From Mycolicibacterium mucogenicum DSM 44124 (GTDB lineage: Bacteria; Actinomycetota; Actinomycetes; Mycobacteriales; Mycobacteriaceae), in assembly GCF_005670685.2 (NCBI RefSeq), contig NZ_CP062008.1, positions 3,224,001 through 3,288,000 of the forward strand: 64,000 nt of DNA, in the 5' to 3' direction. Within the stretch, counting starts at the first letter, position 1; each line of letters begins with the position of its first letter. Below the pieces are notes generated by a model. The model was not told the DNA's origin, ran no database searches, and saw only the letters and a program-made list of their open reading frames with translations. A program made the translations under genes and the position numbers. Below, in pieces: positions 18,326-27,614 of the stretch.

Positions 18326-19212
18326 TGTCGCCCACGTTCGCCGTGGTCGCGCCGGTCGCGGCCGGCGTCACCGCCGACCCGGTCTGGATGACGCAGTTCG
18401 CCCGCCACCTGGAGAGCTGCGGCTTCGAATCCATTGTGGCCGTAGAACATACAGTGCTGCTGACCGAGTATTCGAGCGTATATCCCTACGACGCCTCGGG
18501 CCGGGTGGACATTCCAGCGGATTGTCCCGTCCCGGATCCCCTGGAGCTGCTGACGTTCCTGGCCGGGCAGACGAGCACACTGGGCCTGGCGACCGGCGTG
18601 CTGGTGCTGCCGAACCACCACCCGGTGGTGCTGGCCAAACGTGTCGCCACCCTGAATGCGTTGTCCGGCGGGCGTATTCGCCTGGCCGTGGGCATGGGTT
18701 GGCTGCGCGAGGAGATCGAGGCGTGCGGTGCCCCGTTCGATGCCCGCGGCCGCCGGGCCGACGAGCAGATCGACGTCCTGCGGCTGCTGTGGTCGGACCA
18801 GCCCGAGGGTGCCACCCATTCCGGTGAGTTCTTCGAATTCGCCAATGCCGCTTGCTATCCCAAGCCGGTTTCGCCGATCCCGATCCACATCGGTGGGCAC
18901 AGCCGGGCTGCGGCCCGCCGGGCCGGCCGGCGCGGTGACGGTCTGCAGCCGCTCGGCGTCGCCGGCGCGGAACTGTCGGGGTTGGTCGCGCTGATGCGGG
19001 AATCGGCCGAGCGCGCCGGCCGCGACCCGGACGCCCTCGAGCTGTCCCTCGGACACCTGGTCCCCAAGGTCGACGCCGATCGCGCGGGCCGGCTCGCGGA
19101 GCTCGGCGCCGACCGCATCGTGCTGGCGATGCCGCCCGTCAGCGACATCGACGAGGCCAAGGACATGTTGTCGGCGTGCGCCGAACGGCTGGGGCTCACG
19201 CCGTGCCGCTGA
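18325..19212 (+). CDS. LLM-class (F420-dependent type) oxidoreductase
   Basis: 295 residues with the luciferase-like TIM-barrel pattern: an early GFESIVAVEH, the LGLATGVLVLPNHHPVVLAK block, LSGGRIRLAVGMGWLREE, a long PIPIHIGGHS strand, and an ERLGL end. Most mycobacterial members of this shape use the deazaflavin F420 and reduce or oxidise unknown small molecules. The ATG overlaps the kinase stop (TGATG), so the two genes are probably co-translated. The next gene overlaps its end by 10 bases. Confidence 0.87.
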   Translation: MSPTFAVVAPVAAGVTADPVWMTQFARHLESCGFESIVAVEHTVLLTEYSSVYPYDASGRVDIPADCPVPDPLELLTFLAGQTSTLGLATGVLVLPNHHPVVLAKRVATLNALSGGRIRLAVGMGWLREEIEACGAPFDARGRRADEQIDVLRLLWSDQPEGATHSGEFFEFANAACYPKPVSPIPIHIGGHSRAAARRAGRRGDGLQPLGVAGAELSGLVALMRESAERAGRDPDALELSLGHLVPKVDADRAGRLAELGADRIVLAMPPVSDIDEAKDMLSACAERLGLTPCR

Positions 19213-19658
19213 CCGTGGCCGACCGTCTGGCGCTGACGGACCTGGTGCACCGCTACGCCGCGGCCGTCGACGACCGCCGGTTCGACGACGTCGTCGAACT
19301 CTTCACCAGCACAGCGGAATTGGTCCTTCCGGACCCGCCCCGATCCCTCGACCCGGTACGGACCGAACACGGGCCAGACGGGGTGCGGGCCGCGACGGCC
19401 GCCCTGGCGGGTGTTGCCCGTACCCAGCACGAGATCGTCGGCGAGGTCTACACCGACGCTTCCGACCACGCCCGTGGGCGCATCACGTGCGTCGCCCACC
19501 ACTGGACCCGCGACGCCGACTCCGTCGTCACCGATCTGGTGTGGCATCTGAGGTACGACGACGAGTACGCCCGGTCCGGCGACGGCTGGCGCATCCGGCG
19601 CCGTGCCCTCACGCTCAACGCCATCGAGACGCGGCCCATCCGCCGCCTCCGGGACTAG
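19203..19658 (+). CDS. SnoaL-like (NTF2-fold) protein
   Basis: 151 residues from a GTG inside the end of the preceding gene (10-base overlap); another GTG at 19215 is possible. The pattern LALTDLVHRYAAAVDDRRFDDVVELF is typical of the SnoaL-like/NTF2 fold, followed by a His-rich strand (ARGRITCVAHHWT) and a C-terminal DGWRIRRRALT strand. Such proteins are dehydratases, isomerases or ligand-binding domains. No specific substrate can be named. Coupling with the LLM oxidoreductase suggests a shared pathway. Confidence 0.83.
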   Translation: MPLTVADRLALTDLVHRYAAAVDDRRFDDVVELFTSTAELVLPDPPRSLDPVRTEHGPDGVRAATAALAGVARTQHEIVGEVYTDASDHARGRITCVAHHWTRDADSVVTDLVWHLRYDDEYARSGDGWRIRRRALTLNAIETRPIRRLRD

Positions 19659-19665
19659 CCGCCGT

Positions 19666-20442
19666 CTACGTCGGCTGCGCCACGATCAGCAGCGTGTCGC
19701 CGCCGACCTGCACGCCGCCGTCGCCGATCACCGCTCCCAGCCGCGCCCGCAGCTCCGCGGCCCGGTCGGCGGGCAGTACCAGGTGGTTGGAGTAGGTGAA
19801 CACCAGGTCCAGCCACTGGTCGCGGCTGTACTGCTCACCACGGGCGTAGGTCAGCTGTTGCACGGCGAATCCGGCGGCCTCCAGGTCAGCCACCACGTCG
19901 CCGCTGTCCATCCCCGAGCCCGTCCCGCCCGTGGGTGTCCCGGTCACCAAAGGTGAAGCGGCATCGAGGAAGTCGCGGTACACCTCCGCGAAGTCCGCGC
20001 GCGACGGCTGGACCGGGAACAGCCGGTTCCACGCCAGCGCCAGCCGGCCGCCCGGCACGAGAAGCCGGCGAATCTTCGGCAGTGCCGCCGCCGGGTCGAC
20101 CCAGTGGAACGACTGGGCGAACAGGACCACGTCGAAGGTCCGGCCGGCGTCGTCCCAGTCCTCGAAGGTGTCCACCTCGACTGTGACGCCGTGCTCGGCG
20201 GCGATCTCGGCCATCCGCGGATCCGGTTCCAGCGCAACCAGTTCCGCCCCGTGAGCGATCAGTTGGCGGGACGCGATCCCGGTGCCGGCGCCGACGTCGA
20301 GCACCCGGACCGAGCCCGTCCCGACCAGTTCGTCGAGCATGGCCTCCGGATAGCGGGGCCGGTGTTGGTCATAGGACCGGGCGGCGCCTCCGAAGGAATC
20401 AGCTCGGTCGCGCTGCCGGTACAGCTCATCAGACTCAGCCAC
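19666..20442 (-). CDS. Class I SAM-dependent methyltransferase
   Basis: 258 residues. Motif I is VRVLDVGAGTGIASRQL; motif post I ends in ALEPD; the DVVLFAQSFHWVDP segment is typical of methyltransferase type 11 proteins. An RRLLVPGGRLALAWN strand follows. The substrate is unknown. It is convergent with the SnoaL-like gene, the stops being 7 bases apart. It is read divergently from the DUF2993-like gene. Confidence 0.86.
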   Translation of the reverse strand: MAESDELYRQRDRADSFGGAARSYDQHRPRYPEAMLDELVGTGSVRVLDVGAGTGIASRQLIAHGAELVALEPDPRMAEIAAEHGVTVEVDTFEDWDDAGRTFDVVLFAQSFHWVDPAAALPKIRRLLVPGGRLALAWNRLFPVQPSRADFAEVYRDFLDAASPLVTGTPTGGTGSGMDSGDVVADLEAAGFAVQQLTYARGEQYSRDQWLDLVFTYSNHLVLPADRAAELRARLGAVIGDGGVQVGGDTLLIVAQPT

Positions 20443-20506
20443 GACTCGACGCTACCCGGAGCCCGTTCCCCGGGCACCGAGTGGTGCACCGGCGGCAGAT
20501 CCAGGC

Positions 20507-21313
20507 ATGCTGGAGCCCATGACGCGTCCGCCGCGCCGGTGGGACCCGCTCCGACCGCTCGATCTGTTCACCTCGGTGGTGTCGACCGCCGCGGTGCTGC
20601 CGATGAGCACCGGGGCGGCCGCCGCCTATCGGACGGCGTTGCTGACGGTGCGACCGCTGGTGATCGGGCGCCGGATCACCGTCCGCCTGCGCACCAGTGA
20701 CCTGGCCCTCACGGTGGCCGAGTTCGATTCCAGGTGGGATGCCAGCATCTTCGCCGTCGGCCACATCGGCACCGTCAACATCACCGCCCACAAGGTGAAA
20801 TGGGCTGGCACCGTGCTGAATACGATCTCGGCAAAGCTGAACAACCTGCACATCCGGCCGTCGGTGCCACCGATGCTGGCCGCCGCGCCCGTCGAGTTGA
20901 CGGTGGAGGTGCCGTCCGACTCGCTCGACGAGCTGATCCAGGCCGCCGAACCGCGCGTCAGCACCGAGATCGGCGAGGACGGCGTCGCCCGAATCCGGTT
21001 GTCGCGCTTCCGTTCCGGCGTCGTCGAGGTCGATCCCCACCTGCACGGCAACACGTTGTGGCTCAAGCCCCGTGGACTGACGCTGGGTACGGCCCGGGTG
21101 CCGGTGCCCGGACTCGCCCCGGCCTACCCGGTGCGGTTGCCCGAGCTGCCGTACGGCATGACCCTGACCTCGGTGGAGCTCGGTCCGGGGGTGGTACGGG
21201 TCGGTGCGACGCTGCCGGAATGGCGGTTCGACCTGCCACGCGCCGTACTGGACGAGCTGATCAACCAACTCAGTGTGGTGGGCCGTCCGCTCGACGTGAT
21301 CTGGCCGGGCTGA
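20507..21313 (+). CDS. LmeA/DUF2993-like protein
   Basis: 268 residues (256 if the ATG at 20519 is used). The beta-rich pattern, with ITVRLRTSDLALTVAE, an amphipathic helix PSDSLDELIQAAEP and a closing IWPG, is like the DUF2993 group, which includes LmeA of mycobacteria (a periplasmic lipid-binding protein of the TULIP type). No cleavable signal peptide is visible; one hydrophobic stretch lies at about 24-45. The assignment is by fold pattern only. It precedes an SGNH hydrolase by 45 bases on the same strand. Confidence 0.6.
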   Translation: MLEPMTRPPRRWDPLRPLDLFTSVVSTAAVLPMSTGAAAAYRTALLTVRPLVIGRRITVRLRTSDLALTVAEFDSRWDASIFAVGHIGTVNITAHKVKWAGTVLNTISAKLNNLHIRPSVPPMLAAAPVELTVEVPSDSLDELIQAAEPRVSTEIGEDGVARIRLSRFRSGVVEVDPHLHGNTLWLKPRGLTLGTARVPVPGLAPAYPVRLPELPYGMTLTSVELGPGVVRVGATLPEWRFDLPRAVLDELINQLSVVGRPLDVIWPG

Positions 21314-21358
21314 CCCGCCGCGCTGAAGATTTGCCGATCCTTCATTACAGTCACGGTC

Positions 21359-22162
21359 GTGACCATCGGCTATTCCCGATATGTCGCGCTCGGCGACAGC
21401 CAGACCGAGGGCCTGTTGGACATGGACGGTACGGACGACAGCGCCGTTCGAGGCTTCGCCGACCGCCTGGCCTGGCGACTCAACGCATTACAGCCCGGAC
21501 TTCAGTACGCGAACCTCGCAGTGCGGGGCCGTCGCATCAGTGACGTGCTGGACCGGCAGCTGCCGCTGGCCCGGGACATGAACCCCGACCTGATCACCAG
21601 CTGCATCGGGATGAACGACGTCACGCGGCCGGTGCGCAGCTTCGACAAGGCGCTCGAGGACATGCGGCGCGTGCATACCGAACTCGCCGCCACCGGCGCG
21701 ACCGTGGTCACGACGACGTTTCCCGACATCGCCCGCATCCTGCCGGTCGGGCGGGTACTGAGCGGCCGGCTGCGCCGGATCAACGAGGTCATCCGGTCCG
21801 ACTCGGCCCACTTCGGCTTCCGGCTGGTCGATCTGTCGACGGCCACCTCCATGTTGGACCCCGCGACCTGGGCCGTCGACCGGGTGCACGGCTCCCCGCA
21901 CGGCCATCAGCTGTTCGCCGACGCCGCTGCCGAGGCGCTGGGTTTGCCCGGCAGCGATCACCGCTGGGCAGAGGTAGAGGGTGAACTCGTGCTGCCGCGA
22001 CTGCGCGAGCGGATGTATTCGCAGCTGATGTGGGCGCAGAACATGCTGATGCCCTGGGTCTGGCGGCACACGCTGGGCAGTTCGCGGGGCAAGGGGCTCG
22101 AGCCGAAGCGCCCGGTCATGGCGCCGCTCGACGCCAGCCCTGCGTTATCCGAGGCCGAGTAG
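21359..22162 (+). CDS. SGNH/GDSL-type esterase
   Basis: 267 residues from a GTG. SGNH blocks: ALGDSQTEG (nucleophile Ser, near residue 13), LAVRGRRISD with the block II Gly, CIGMNDV with the block III Asn, and DRVHGSPHGH with the Asp-x-x-His of block V. There is no signal peptide, so it is probably a cytoplasmic or associated lipase/esterase. The last 18 bases overlap the end of the convergent DUF732 gene. Confidence 0.88.
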   Translation: MTIGYSRYVALGDSQTEGLLDMDGTDDSAVRGFADRLAWRLNALQPGLQYANLAVRGRRISDVLDRQLPLARDMNPDLITSCIGMNDVTRPVRSFDKALEDMRRVHTELAATGATVVTTTFPDIARILPVGRVLSGRLRRINEVIRSDSAHFGFRLVDLSTATSMLDPATWAVDRVHGSPHGHQLFADAAAEALGLPGSDHRWAEVEGELVLPRLRERMYSQLMWAQNMLMPWVWRHTLGSSRGKGLEPKRPVMAPLDASPALSEAE

Positions 22163-22519
22163 ACCCAAAGGCAGCGGCGACTCGCCGCGGCCGAGCGCAC
22201 CGACAACCCCCGGGCAGAACGACGAGATCGCGAAGCCGGTGAACATCGTGGCCGGGCCCAGCGACATGCCGGATGAGTCGGCGACCTTGGCCGCCGCGTC
22301 AGCCAGGCTCTGGCCGGGCTGAGCCAGCATCGGGCACACCGACTGGCCGAGCGCGACCGGATCAGAGCCGTTCGGCAGCATCATGTCGGCGTTGCTGAGC
22401 GCGTTGTTGAAGGCGTCGACACCCGCATCGGCGCTGGCCGGACCGGCCGTGACGAGGCTGCCCACGATGCCGGCCGTGGTAGCTGCGATTGCGATAGCGG
22501 TACCGAATGCGCTCTTCAT
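22145..22519 (-). CDS. Small secreted DUF732-type protein
   Basis: 124 residues. Signal peptide MKSAFGTAIAIAATTAG..., cleaved near SADA (about residue 31). The mature part has the DUF732 pattern with two Cys (SVCPML and SFCPGV), expected to form one disulfide. DUF732 proteins are exported mycobacterial proteins of unknown role. It lies last in a run of three minus-strand genes spaced 51 bases apart. Confidence 0.82.
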   Translation of the reverse strand: MKSAFGTAIAIAATTAGIVGSLVTAGPASADAGVDAFNNALSNADMMLPNGSDPVALGQSVCPMLAQPGQSLADAAAKVADSSGMSLGPATMFTGFAISSFCPGVVGALGRGESPLPLGLLGLG

Positions 22520-22570
22520 GATGCCCTCATCATAAGGGAAGCATGTTGCCGATGCCGCCTCGCGGCCGTC

Positions 22571-23134
22571 TCAGACACCCGTCCAGGCGCTCGCGATCCG
22601 GGTTCCGATGTCGATGACCTTGGCATCTGCGCTGTTGATCTCGCCTGCCACGTGGTGGGCGATGAACCGCCGAATCTCGCCGTCGACGTTGCCGACGATG
22701 CGCAGCAGCTCGGCGCGGATCGACGACGACGTGACGTGGATGGCGATGTCCGACGACCGCGGCGTCTTGACGTCGATGACGAGCAGCAGCGGATGAGCGG
22801 CCCGCGCGGTCGCGGTCAGATTGATCTCGCCGAACACCATGAATCGGGGCCGGTCGATGCGCAGGTCGAGCGTCATGTCGATTTCCAGCGGGATGCGGAT
22901 CGCAAAGGTGATCTCCTCACCCAGCGTCCTGGCCACCACGGGGTGTTTGATCTGCACGCGCGCGGTGACCTTCGCGAGCCCGCCGGGGCCCTGGGCAATG
23001 GGACCCATGTCGAAGGCTTCACCGGCGATACCGCCGATCGCGTCCGCGACACGTTCCTCACTGACGGCGACCTCGAAGAATCGTCGACCGAATTCCTCGT
23101 AGGACATGTATTCGTGTTGTGGTTGCACTGGCAT
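22571..23134 (-). CDS. Conserved hypothetical protein, beta-rich
   Basis: 187 residues; not recognised. There is no signal peptide or membrane helix. After an N-terminal EEFGRRFFEVAVSEERVADAI helix it alternates polar and hydrophobic residues (IRIPLEIDMTLDLRI, MVFGEINLTATARA), typical of a beta-sandwich or lipid-binding barrel, and ends with a helix. It is spaced 51 bases from both neighbours on the same strand, so it is probably co-transcribed with the NTF2-like protein upstream and the DUF732 protein downstream. Confidence 0.75.
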   Translation of the reverse strand: MPVQPQHEYMSYEEFGRRFFEVAVSEERVADAIGGIAGEAFDMGPIAQGPGGLAKVTARVQIKHPVVARTLGEEITFAIRIPLEIDMTLDLRIDRPRFMVFGEINLTATARAAHPLLLVIDVKTPRSSDIAIHVTSSSIRAELLRIVGNVDGEIRRFIAHHVAGEINSADAKVIDIGTRIASAWTGV

Positions 23135-23185
23135 GGTGTGACTACGTTCTCATGTCGGGAACGGAAGCCGCGGCAACTGGCGGCT

Positions 23186-23998
23186 TCATTCGGCAAAGAG
23201 TCGCAGGCCGATGATGCCCCGGCCGCCGAGGCCCAGCTCCGCGATGACCACACCGCGGTAGCCGTCCCGTCGGACGCCGGCCAGGACGTACCGGCCCGCG
23301 GCGATCACCTTCGCGACGCGGCTGCCGGTCAGCTCCTCGACCAGTTCGGAGACACTGAGCCGGGTGTCGAGGCCGCGGGTGATCTGCACCGGCTCGCTGA
23401 GCCGGCGCTTCACCGCGAGTTCGTCTCCGTTCGCCGCATCGGCCAACAGCCCGGTCAGCGACCGTTTTGCCCGCGTACCACCGGTGCGCAGGCCAGCAAG
23501 GAAACCGAGCGCGCCGCCGGGGCCCTGGTTACGCAGCAGCGCTCCCGAGAGCCCCAATCCGGCCGGCAGCGCCGCGGCGCCGCACCGCACGAACTGCGCG
23601 ACCATGCCCGGCAGCTCCCAAAATGCTTGCAGCCGAGAAATTTTCAGCGACGGGTCCGAGCCCTCGGTCACCACGTCGTACTGCAGATAGACCGGAATGC
23701 GCAGCTGCACCTTCGAGCCCATGTGCACTTCGAGCTCCAGGTCACGCACCACGGTATTGCCCAGCACGATGTCGGCGTCCCGGTGGAACATGACGGTGCG
23801 GGGCCCGATGAAGGTGTCGTAGAACTGCGCGATAGCGCGGCGCCCGACGTGCGGCCGCGAGCCGACCGGGTCCTCGACGCGTCCGTCGGCGCTGAACAGC
23901 CCCACCCAGGCGGCCTTGTCATGCGCGGCCGTGGCGGCGGGCGAGCGCTCGACGGTGGCCAGGAGGTCGTCGCGGGTCGGCGATTGCGGTACGGACAT
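23186..23998 (-). CDS. NTF2/SnoaL-like N-terminal domain protein
   Basis: 270 residues. Residues 1-125 look like a ketosteroid-isomerase/SnoaL fold (LLATVERSPAATAAHDKAAWVGLFSADGRVEDPVG, then AIAQFYDTFIGPRTVMFH). The second half is not recognised and ends with GGRGIIGLRLFAE. The ATG at 23998 is preferred; a longer reading to 24085 would cover the divergent promoter region. It is first in a three-gene minus-strand unit. It could be a steroid- or polyketide-related isomerase, but the active-site residues cannot be confirmed. Confidence 0.72.
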   Translation of the reverse strand: MSVPQSPTRDDLLATVERSPAATAAHDKAAWVGLFSADGRVEDPVGSRPHVGRRAIAQFYDTFIGPRTVMFHRDADIVLGNTVVRDLELEVHMGSKVQLRIPVYLQYDVVTEGSDPSLKISRLQAFWELPGMVAQFVRCGAAALPAGLGLSGALLRNQGPGGALGFLAGLRTGGTRAKRSLTGLLADAANGDELAVKRRLSEPVQITRGLDTRLSVSELVEELTGSRVAKVIAAGRYVLAGVRRDGYRGVVIAELGLGGRGIIGLRLFAE

Positions 23999-24093
23999 GT
24001 CTCCATCGTCCACCACCGCCGAGTTCCGCTGCGAGCGGATGGCCGGCCAGATGGTCGTGGCAGATGTCGCCGATGTCGCGCACACTGGTCGGT

Positions 24094-24507
24094 ATGAGCA
24101 ACAACGGCCCGTTCGGCATCGATCCGGAAGAGTTCGATCGCGTCCTGCGCGAGACGGGCGAGGGCATCCGGGGCGTGTTCGACCGCCTCGGCCGCGGTGC
24201 CGCCTGGGCCAATGTGGTCAACGATCTGACCCGCACGCCGCGGCACGCGACGCAGCCCGAGACCACCGGCGACACGGGCGACGGCGTGTGGGTGGTGTAC
24301 ACCGTGGCCGCCGACGGCGGAGCGCACGTCGAGGAGGTCTACCCCTCCGAACTGGAAGCCCTGCGGGCCAACAAGAACAACATCGATCCCTCCCGCAAGG
24401 TCAGGTTCCTGCCCTACGGCATCGGAGTGAGCGTGCTGGACGCGCCCGAGCAGGCCGGTCCGCCGCCGCATGACGACGATCAGACGCCGCGGCACGAACC
24501 CCACTGA
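24094..24507 (+). CDS. Hypothetical actinobacterial protein
   Basis: 137 residues; not recognised. Soluble and acidic, with an N-terminal helix (DPEEFDRVLRETGEGIRGVF) and a strand pair (GVWVVYTVAADGGAHVEEVY, KVRFLPYGIGVSVLDAPE), and a charged tail. The ATG at 24094 (MSNNGPFG) is chosen over the one at 24064 because the shorter form keeps the gene clear of the divergent neighbour's leader. It starts 95 bases from the divergent NTF2-like gene. Confidence 0.7.
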   Translation: MSNNGPFGIDPEEFDRVLRETGEGIRGVFDRLGRGAAWANVVNDLTRTPRHATQPETTGDTGDGVWVVYTVAADGGAHVEEVYPSELEALRANKNNIDPSRKVRFLPYGIGVSVLDAPEQAGPPPHDDDQTPRHEPH

Positions 24508-24592
24508 TATTGACCTGCCGACAATATCCCCGGCGACGCGGCTGACACGCTACGCTTTGCCACATTGTCGTGTGGCAGTAGTGCGAGGGGAG

Positions 24593-25024
24593 ATGACCAG
24601 GATGTTTCGGGTACTGACGGTGGCCGCAGCGATCGCCGGAACCGCCATCGGGCTGGCACCTTTCGCGAATGCCGATCCGGCCCTGGGCGGCAGCGACGAT
24701 CCCGGCCGCTACCCCACCGACGTCCCCGGCATGAACTACCAGGCTGTCAACGGCGCGCCGTGCGACAACCACGACATCTTCATCTTCGGCCGCGGCCCGG
24801 GCGGCGCCTCCATGGCCTGTCACTGGATCCCCAACCAGTGGCCGCCGGTCGACACCGGGTTCTGGGGCTACTCCTATGCGATCCAGGGCGTGAAGGACAT
24901 CGGTTCTCCGTGCCCGGGCCCGCAGACCGCGGCGCAGGCCCCCGACGGCCGCCCGCTGCTATGCCTGGGCCCCGCCGGCTGGCAGCCCGGCTTCAAGACC
25001 GGTGACGGGTTCTTCCCGAGCTGA
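24593..25024 (+). CDS. Small secreted protein
   Basis: 143 residues from ATG 24593, or 140 from ATG 24602; a GAGGGGAG box precedes. Signal peptide MFRVLTVAAAIAGTAIG..., cleaved after ANA (near residue 28). The mature part is rich in Gly, Pro and Trp and has four Cys (APCDNHD, MACHWIP, SPCPGPQ, LLCLGP), fitting two disulfides. No domain is recognised. It resembles the many exported Cys-paired proteins of mycobacteria with unknown roles. Confidence 0.75.
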   Translation: MTRMFRVLTVAAAIAGTAIGLAPFANADPALGGSDDPGRYPTDVPGMNYQAVNGAPCDNHDIFIFGRGPGGASMACHWIPNQWPPVDTGFWGYSYAIQGVKDIGSPCPGPQTAAQAPDGRPLLCLGPAGWQPGFKTGDGFFPS

Positions 25025-25301
25025 CCGCCTCCCGGCCTGACCACGCCACCCGCCTGATCGCCACACCGCGCAATCAGCGCTGGTAGCCTGTCGGCTGCCT
25101 CCTACCCCTGGCGGTAGTGAGTAGCCGATTCGGCTGCAACGCAACATCTTCGCCTCTCGTGGTTGTCGTCATCCGTGGGTAGTCGGTGGCGCCGCGCAGC
25201 GTGGTTGCCATAGCCCCGCAGCCCCACGGCTCACACGGCGGGGCCGTCGATCCCCACCCAAGGCGCGCGCCGACCCGACGCGACCAGCTCAGTGCGCCGT
25301 A

Positions 25302-26162
25302 TCACCTTGCGGGACTATCACTTTCGCCATCTGCGTCCTCACCCTCGGTCGGATACAGGGTGGGGTGGTGGTAGTGGTTGGTTCGGGGTTGGCCGACGTC
25401 CAGGAGTGGTGGTGGGGTCCAGTGGGTGCGGCCGTTCTTCATGGTGGTGGTCCAGCCGCCGGTGTCGGCGAGGCGGTTGTCGGGTCCGCAGGTCAGGGTG
25501 AGGTTGGTGATGTCGGTGGGGCCGTCATCGCGCCAATTGGTGTTGACGTGATGGGCCTGAGACCGGGATGCGGGGGCGGTGCAGTTGGGTTTGGTGCAGC
25601 CCAGGTCGCGGGCGAACAAAGCGAAACGTTGGGCGACAGTGGCGGTGCGACGTGCTCGGCCCATGTACAGCGGTTGTTCGGTGTGGTCGTCGAAGACGAC
25701 GAGGTAGTGGTCGGCTCCGCTGGCGGCCATCTGAACCAGGTCTTTGACCGGGAGTTTCGTGCCGGTGTGCGTGAGCGCCATTCCGGTGCGCTTCTCCAGG
25801 TCGCTGACGGTGCAGGTGGCGACCACCGCGACGGGGAAGCCGTTGTGCACCCCGGAGGTCCCGGTGGCCAGCATCATCCGGCCCACGAATTTGAACGCGT
25901 CGTACTGCCGCTGGGCCACAGTTCTTGTGTCGTTGTCGATCTGTTCCTGCGTCGGTGTCCCGGAGTAGCAGGGTTCCGGGTCGGCGGGGTTGCACATGCC
26001 CGGGGCGGCGTACTTGTCGAACAGCACTTGCCAGTAGGCACGGCCTTCGGGATCCAGTTCCGCGGTGACGTCGGTACGGCCATCAGGGCGCTGCTTGCCC
26101 ATGACGAACGAGCGTTTCGGGTCCGGCTCAGTGTCGTCGGGTTCGGGCCCGTCCTGATCGAG
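25302..26162 (-). pseudogene. DUF222/HNH endonuclease, C-terminal fragment
   Basis: The C-terminal two thirds of a 13E12/DUF222-family HNH protein. It holds the HNH region: CTKPNCTAPASRSQAHHVN, then DITNLTLTCGPDNRL and GGWTTTMKNGRTHWTPPP. The third position of the motif is Asn rather than His. It is cut off from its start by the IS256 element at 26171. Joining base 27642 to base 26162 (minus strand) restores one open frame of 466 codons. An internal ATG at 26102 could in theory start a 266-residue product, but no promoter is apparent. Confidence 0.88.
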
Positions 26163-26170
26163 CCGGTACA
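26163..26170. repeat. Target-site duplication, left copy
   Basis: CCGGTACA, repeated exactly at 27642-27649 on the other side of the IS element. Eight bases is the usual IS256-family duplication size. Confidence 0.92.
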
Positions 26171-26197
26171 GGGCGTGTCAAATGGTCTGTGTAAGTC
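26171..26197 (+). repeat. IS256 element terminal inverted repeat, left
   Basis: Starts GGGCGTGTCAAATGGTC. The complement of the right end starts GAGCCTGTCAAGTTTTC; 21 of 27 positions agree over the whole repeat. Confidence 0.88.
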
Positions 26198-26221
26198 CTG
26201 TTAACGGAAGGATCGCAGGAC

Positions 26222-27577
26222 GTGACAACAGGCAAGGACATGGATGGGGTGCTGGTTGAGGCGGTCTCCACGGTGGAGATGGCCGAGGCGCTTCGGGCGT
26301 CGGGCGCGGTCGATGATCTGCTGGCGCAGATCGATACCGGCGAGGTGGCGCTGACCGGCGAAGGCGGGCTGCTGCCCGGGCTGATCAAGCTCGCTCTCGA
26401 ACGCGGCCTGGCCGCCGAGCTGACCGATCATCTGGGGTATGAGAAGGGCGACCCGGCCGGCCGGGTGCTGCCCAACGCCCGCAACGGCAGCTCACCCAAG
26501 ACTGTGCTCACCGAGGCCGGCCCGGTGCCCCTGGATGTGCCGCGGGACCGCGATGGCTCGTTCACCCCGACGCTGGTGCCCAAAGGCACCCGCCGTATCG
26601 GTGGTCTCGATGACATGATCGTTTCACTGTATGCGGGTGGAATGACGTTGCGGGACATACAATTTCATCTTCAATCGACGATCGGGACCGAGGTGTCGCA
26701 CGAGACGATCTCCAAGATCGTCGACGAGATCTCCGATGAGGTGCTGGCTTGGCAGCGCCGGCCGTTGGAGCCGCTGTATCCGGTGATCTACCTCGACGCG
26801 ATGATCGTGAAGGTCAAAGACGGCGGCCACACCCGCAACAAGGCCGCGCACATCGCTGTGGGCGTCGACATGGCCGGGGTCAAGCACGTCCTGGGCATCT
26901 GGGTCCAGCCCAACGAAGGCGCATCGTTCTGGGCGTCGGTGTGCGCGGACCTGGCCAACCGGGGTGTCAAGGACGTGCTGATCGTGTGCTGCGACGGGCT
27001 CACGGGCTTCCCGGAGGCGATCGCCGCGACCTGGTCGCAGGCCGCGGTGCAGACCTGCGTGGTGCATCTGATCCGCAACGCGCTGCGGTTCGTGTCCTAT
27101 GCCGACCGCAAGGCCGTGGCCGCGGCGCTCAAGCCGATCTACACCGCACCCGATGCCGACGCTGCCCGCGTCGAGTTGGACGCGTTCGCCGCCTCGGAGC
27201 TGGGGAAGAAAAATCCCACGGTGACAATGGTTTTCGAACGCGCGTGGGAGCAGTTCATCCCGTTTTTGGCGTTCCCGCCTGAGCTGCGCCGGGTGATCTA
27301 CACGACCAACTCGATCGAGTCGTTGAACTATCAGCTGCGCAAGATCATCAAGAACCGCGGACAGTTTCCCAACGATGCCTCGGCGGTGAAATTGCTGTGG
27401 CTGGCGATCTGCAACATCGAAGACAAACGCGCTGCACAGCGGGCCAAGGAACGCGGCCAGAAACAGGGCCGCACAGCCCCCGGACGCCTCGTGGAAGGAC
27501 AGGTGGTCACCAACTGGAAGAAGGCACTCGAGCAACTCGCACTGGTCTACCCAGAGCGCATCGAACGTTATCTGTAA
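26222..27577 (+). CDS. IS256-family transposase
   Basis: 451 residues from a GTG (ATG at 26240 possible), with an AGGA box upstream. This is a Mutator-type DDE transposase: Asp in VIYLDAMIVKVKDGG, Asp in VLIVCCDGLTGFPEAI with the family CxxH (CVVHLIRNAL), and Glu in YTTNSIESLNYQLRK. The N-terminal DNA-binding part has LAAELTDHLGYEKGD. The length is a little above the usual 390-420 residues because of the first 20 or so. No frameshift or missing motif is seen, so it should be functional. Confidence 0.95.
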   Translation: MTTGKDMDGVLVEAVSTVEMAEALRASGAVDDLLAQIDTGEVALTGEGGLLPGLIKLALERGLAAELTDHLGYEKGDPAGRVLPNARNGSSPKTVLTEAGPVPLDVPRDRDGSFTPTLVPKGTRRIGGLDDMIVSLYAGGMTLRDIQFHLQSTIGTEVSHETISKIVDEISDEVLAWQRRPLEPLYPVIYLDAMIVKVKDGGHTRNKAAHIAVGVDMAGVKHVLGIWVQPNEGASFWASVCADLANRGVKDVLIVCCDGLTGFPEAIAATWSQAAVQTCVVHLIRNALRFVSYADRKAVAAALKPIYTAPDADAARVELDAFAASELGKKNPTVTMVFERAWEQFIPFLAFPPELRRVIYTTNSIESLNYQLRKIIKNRGQFPNDASAVKLLWLAICNIEDKRAAQRAKERGQKQGRTAPGRLVEGQVVTNWKKALEQLALVYPERIERYL

Positions 27578-27614
27578 GCACCACAACAACTCACATACGG
27601 ACAATCAGACAGGC

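Noticed and set aside
25040..25300. Looked for a tRNA or attachment site beside the HNH/IS region
   Set aside because: No cloverleaf or CCA end; the IS insertion explains the structure.
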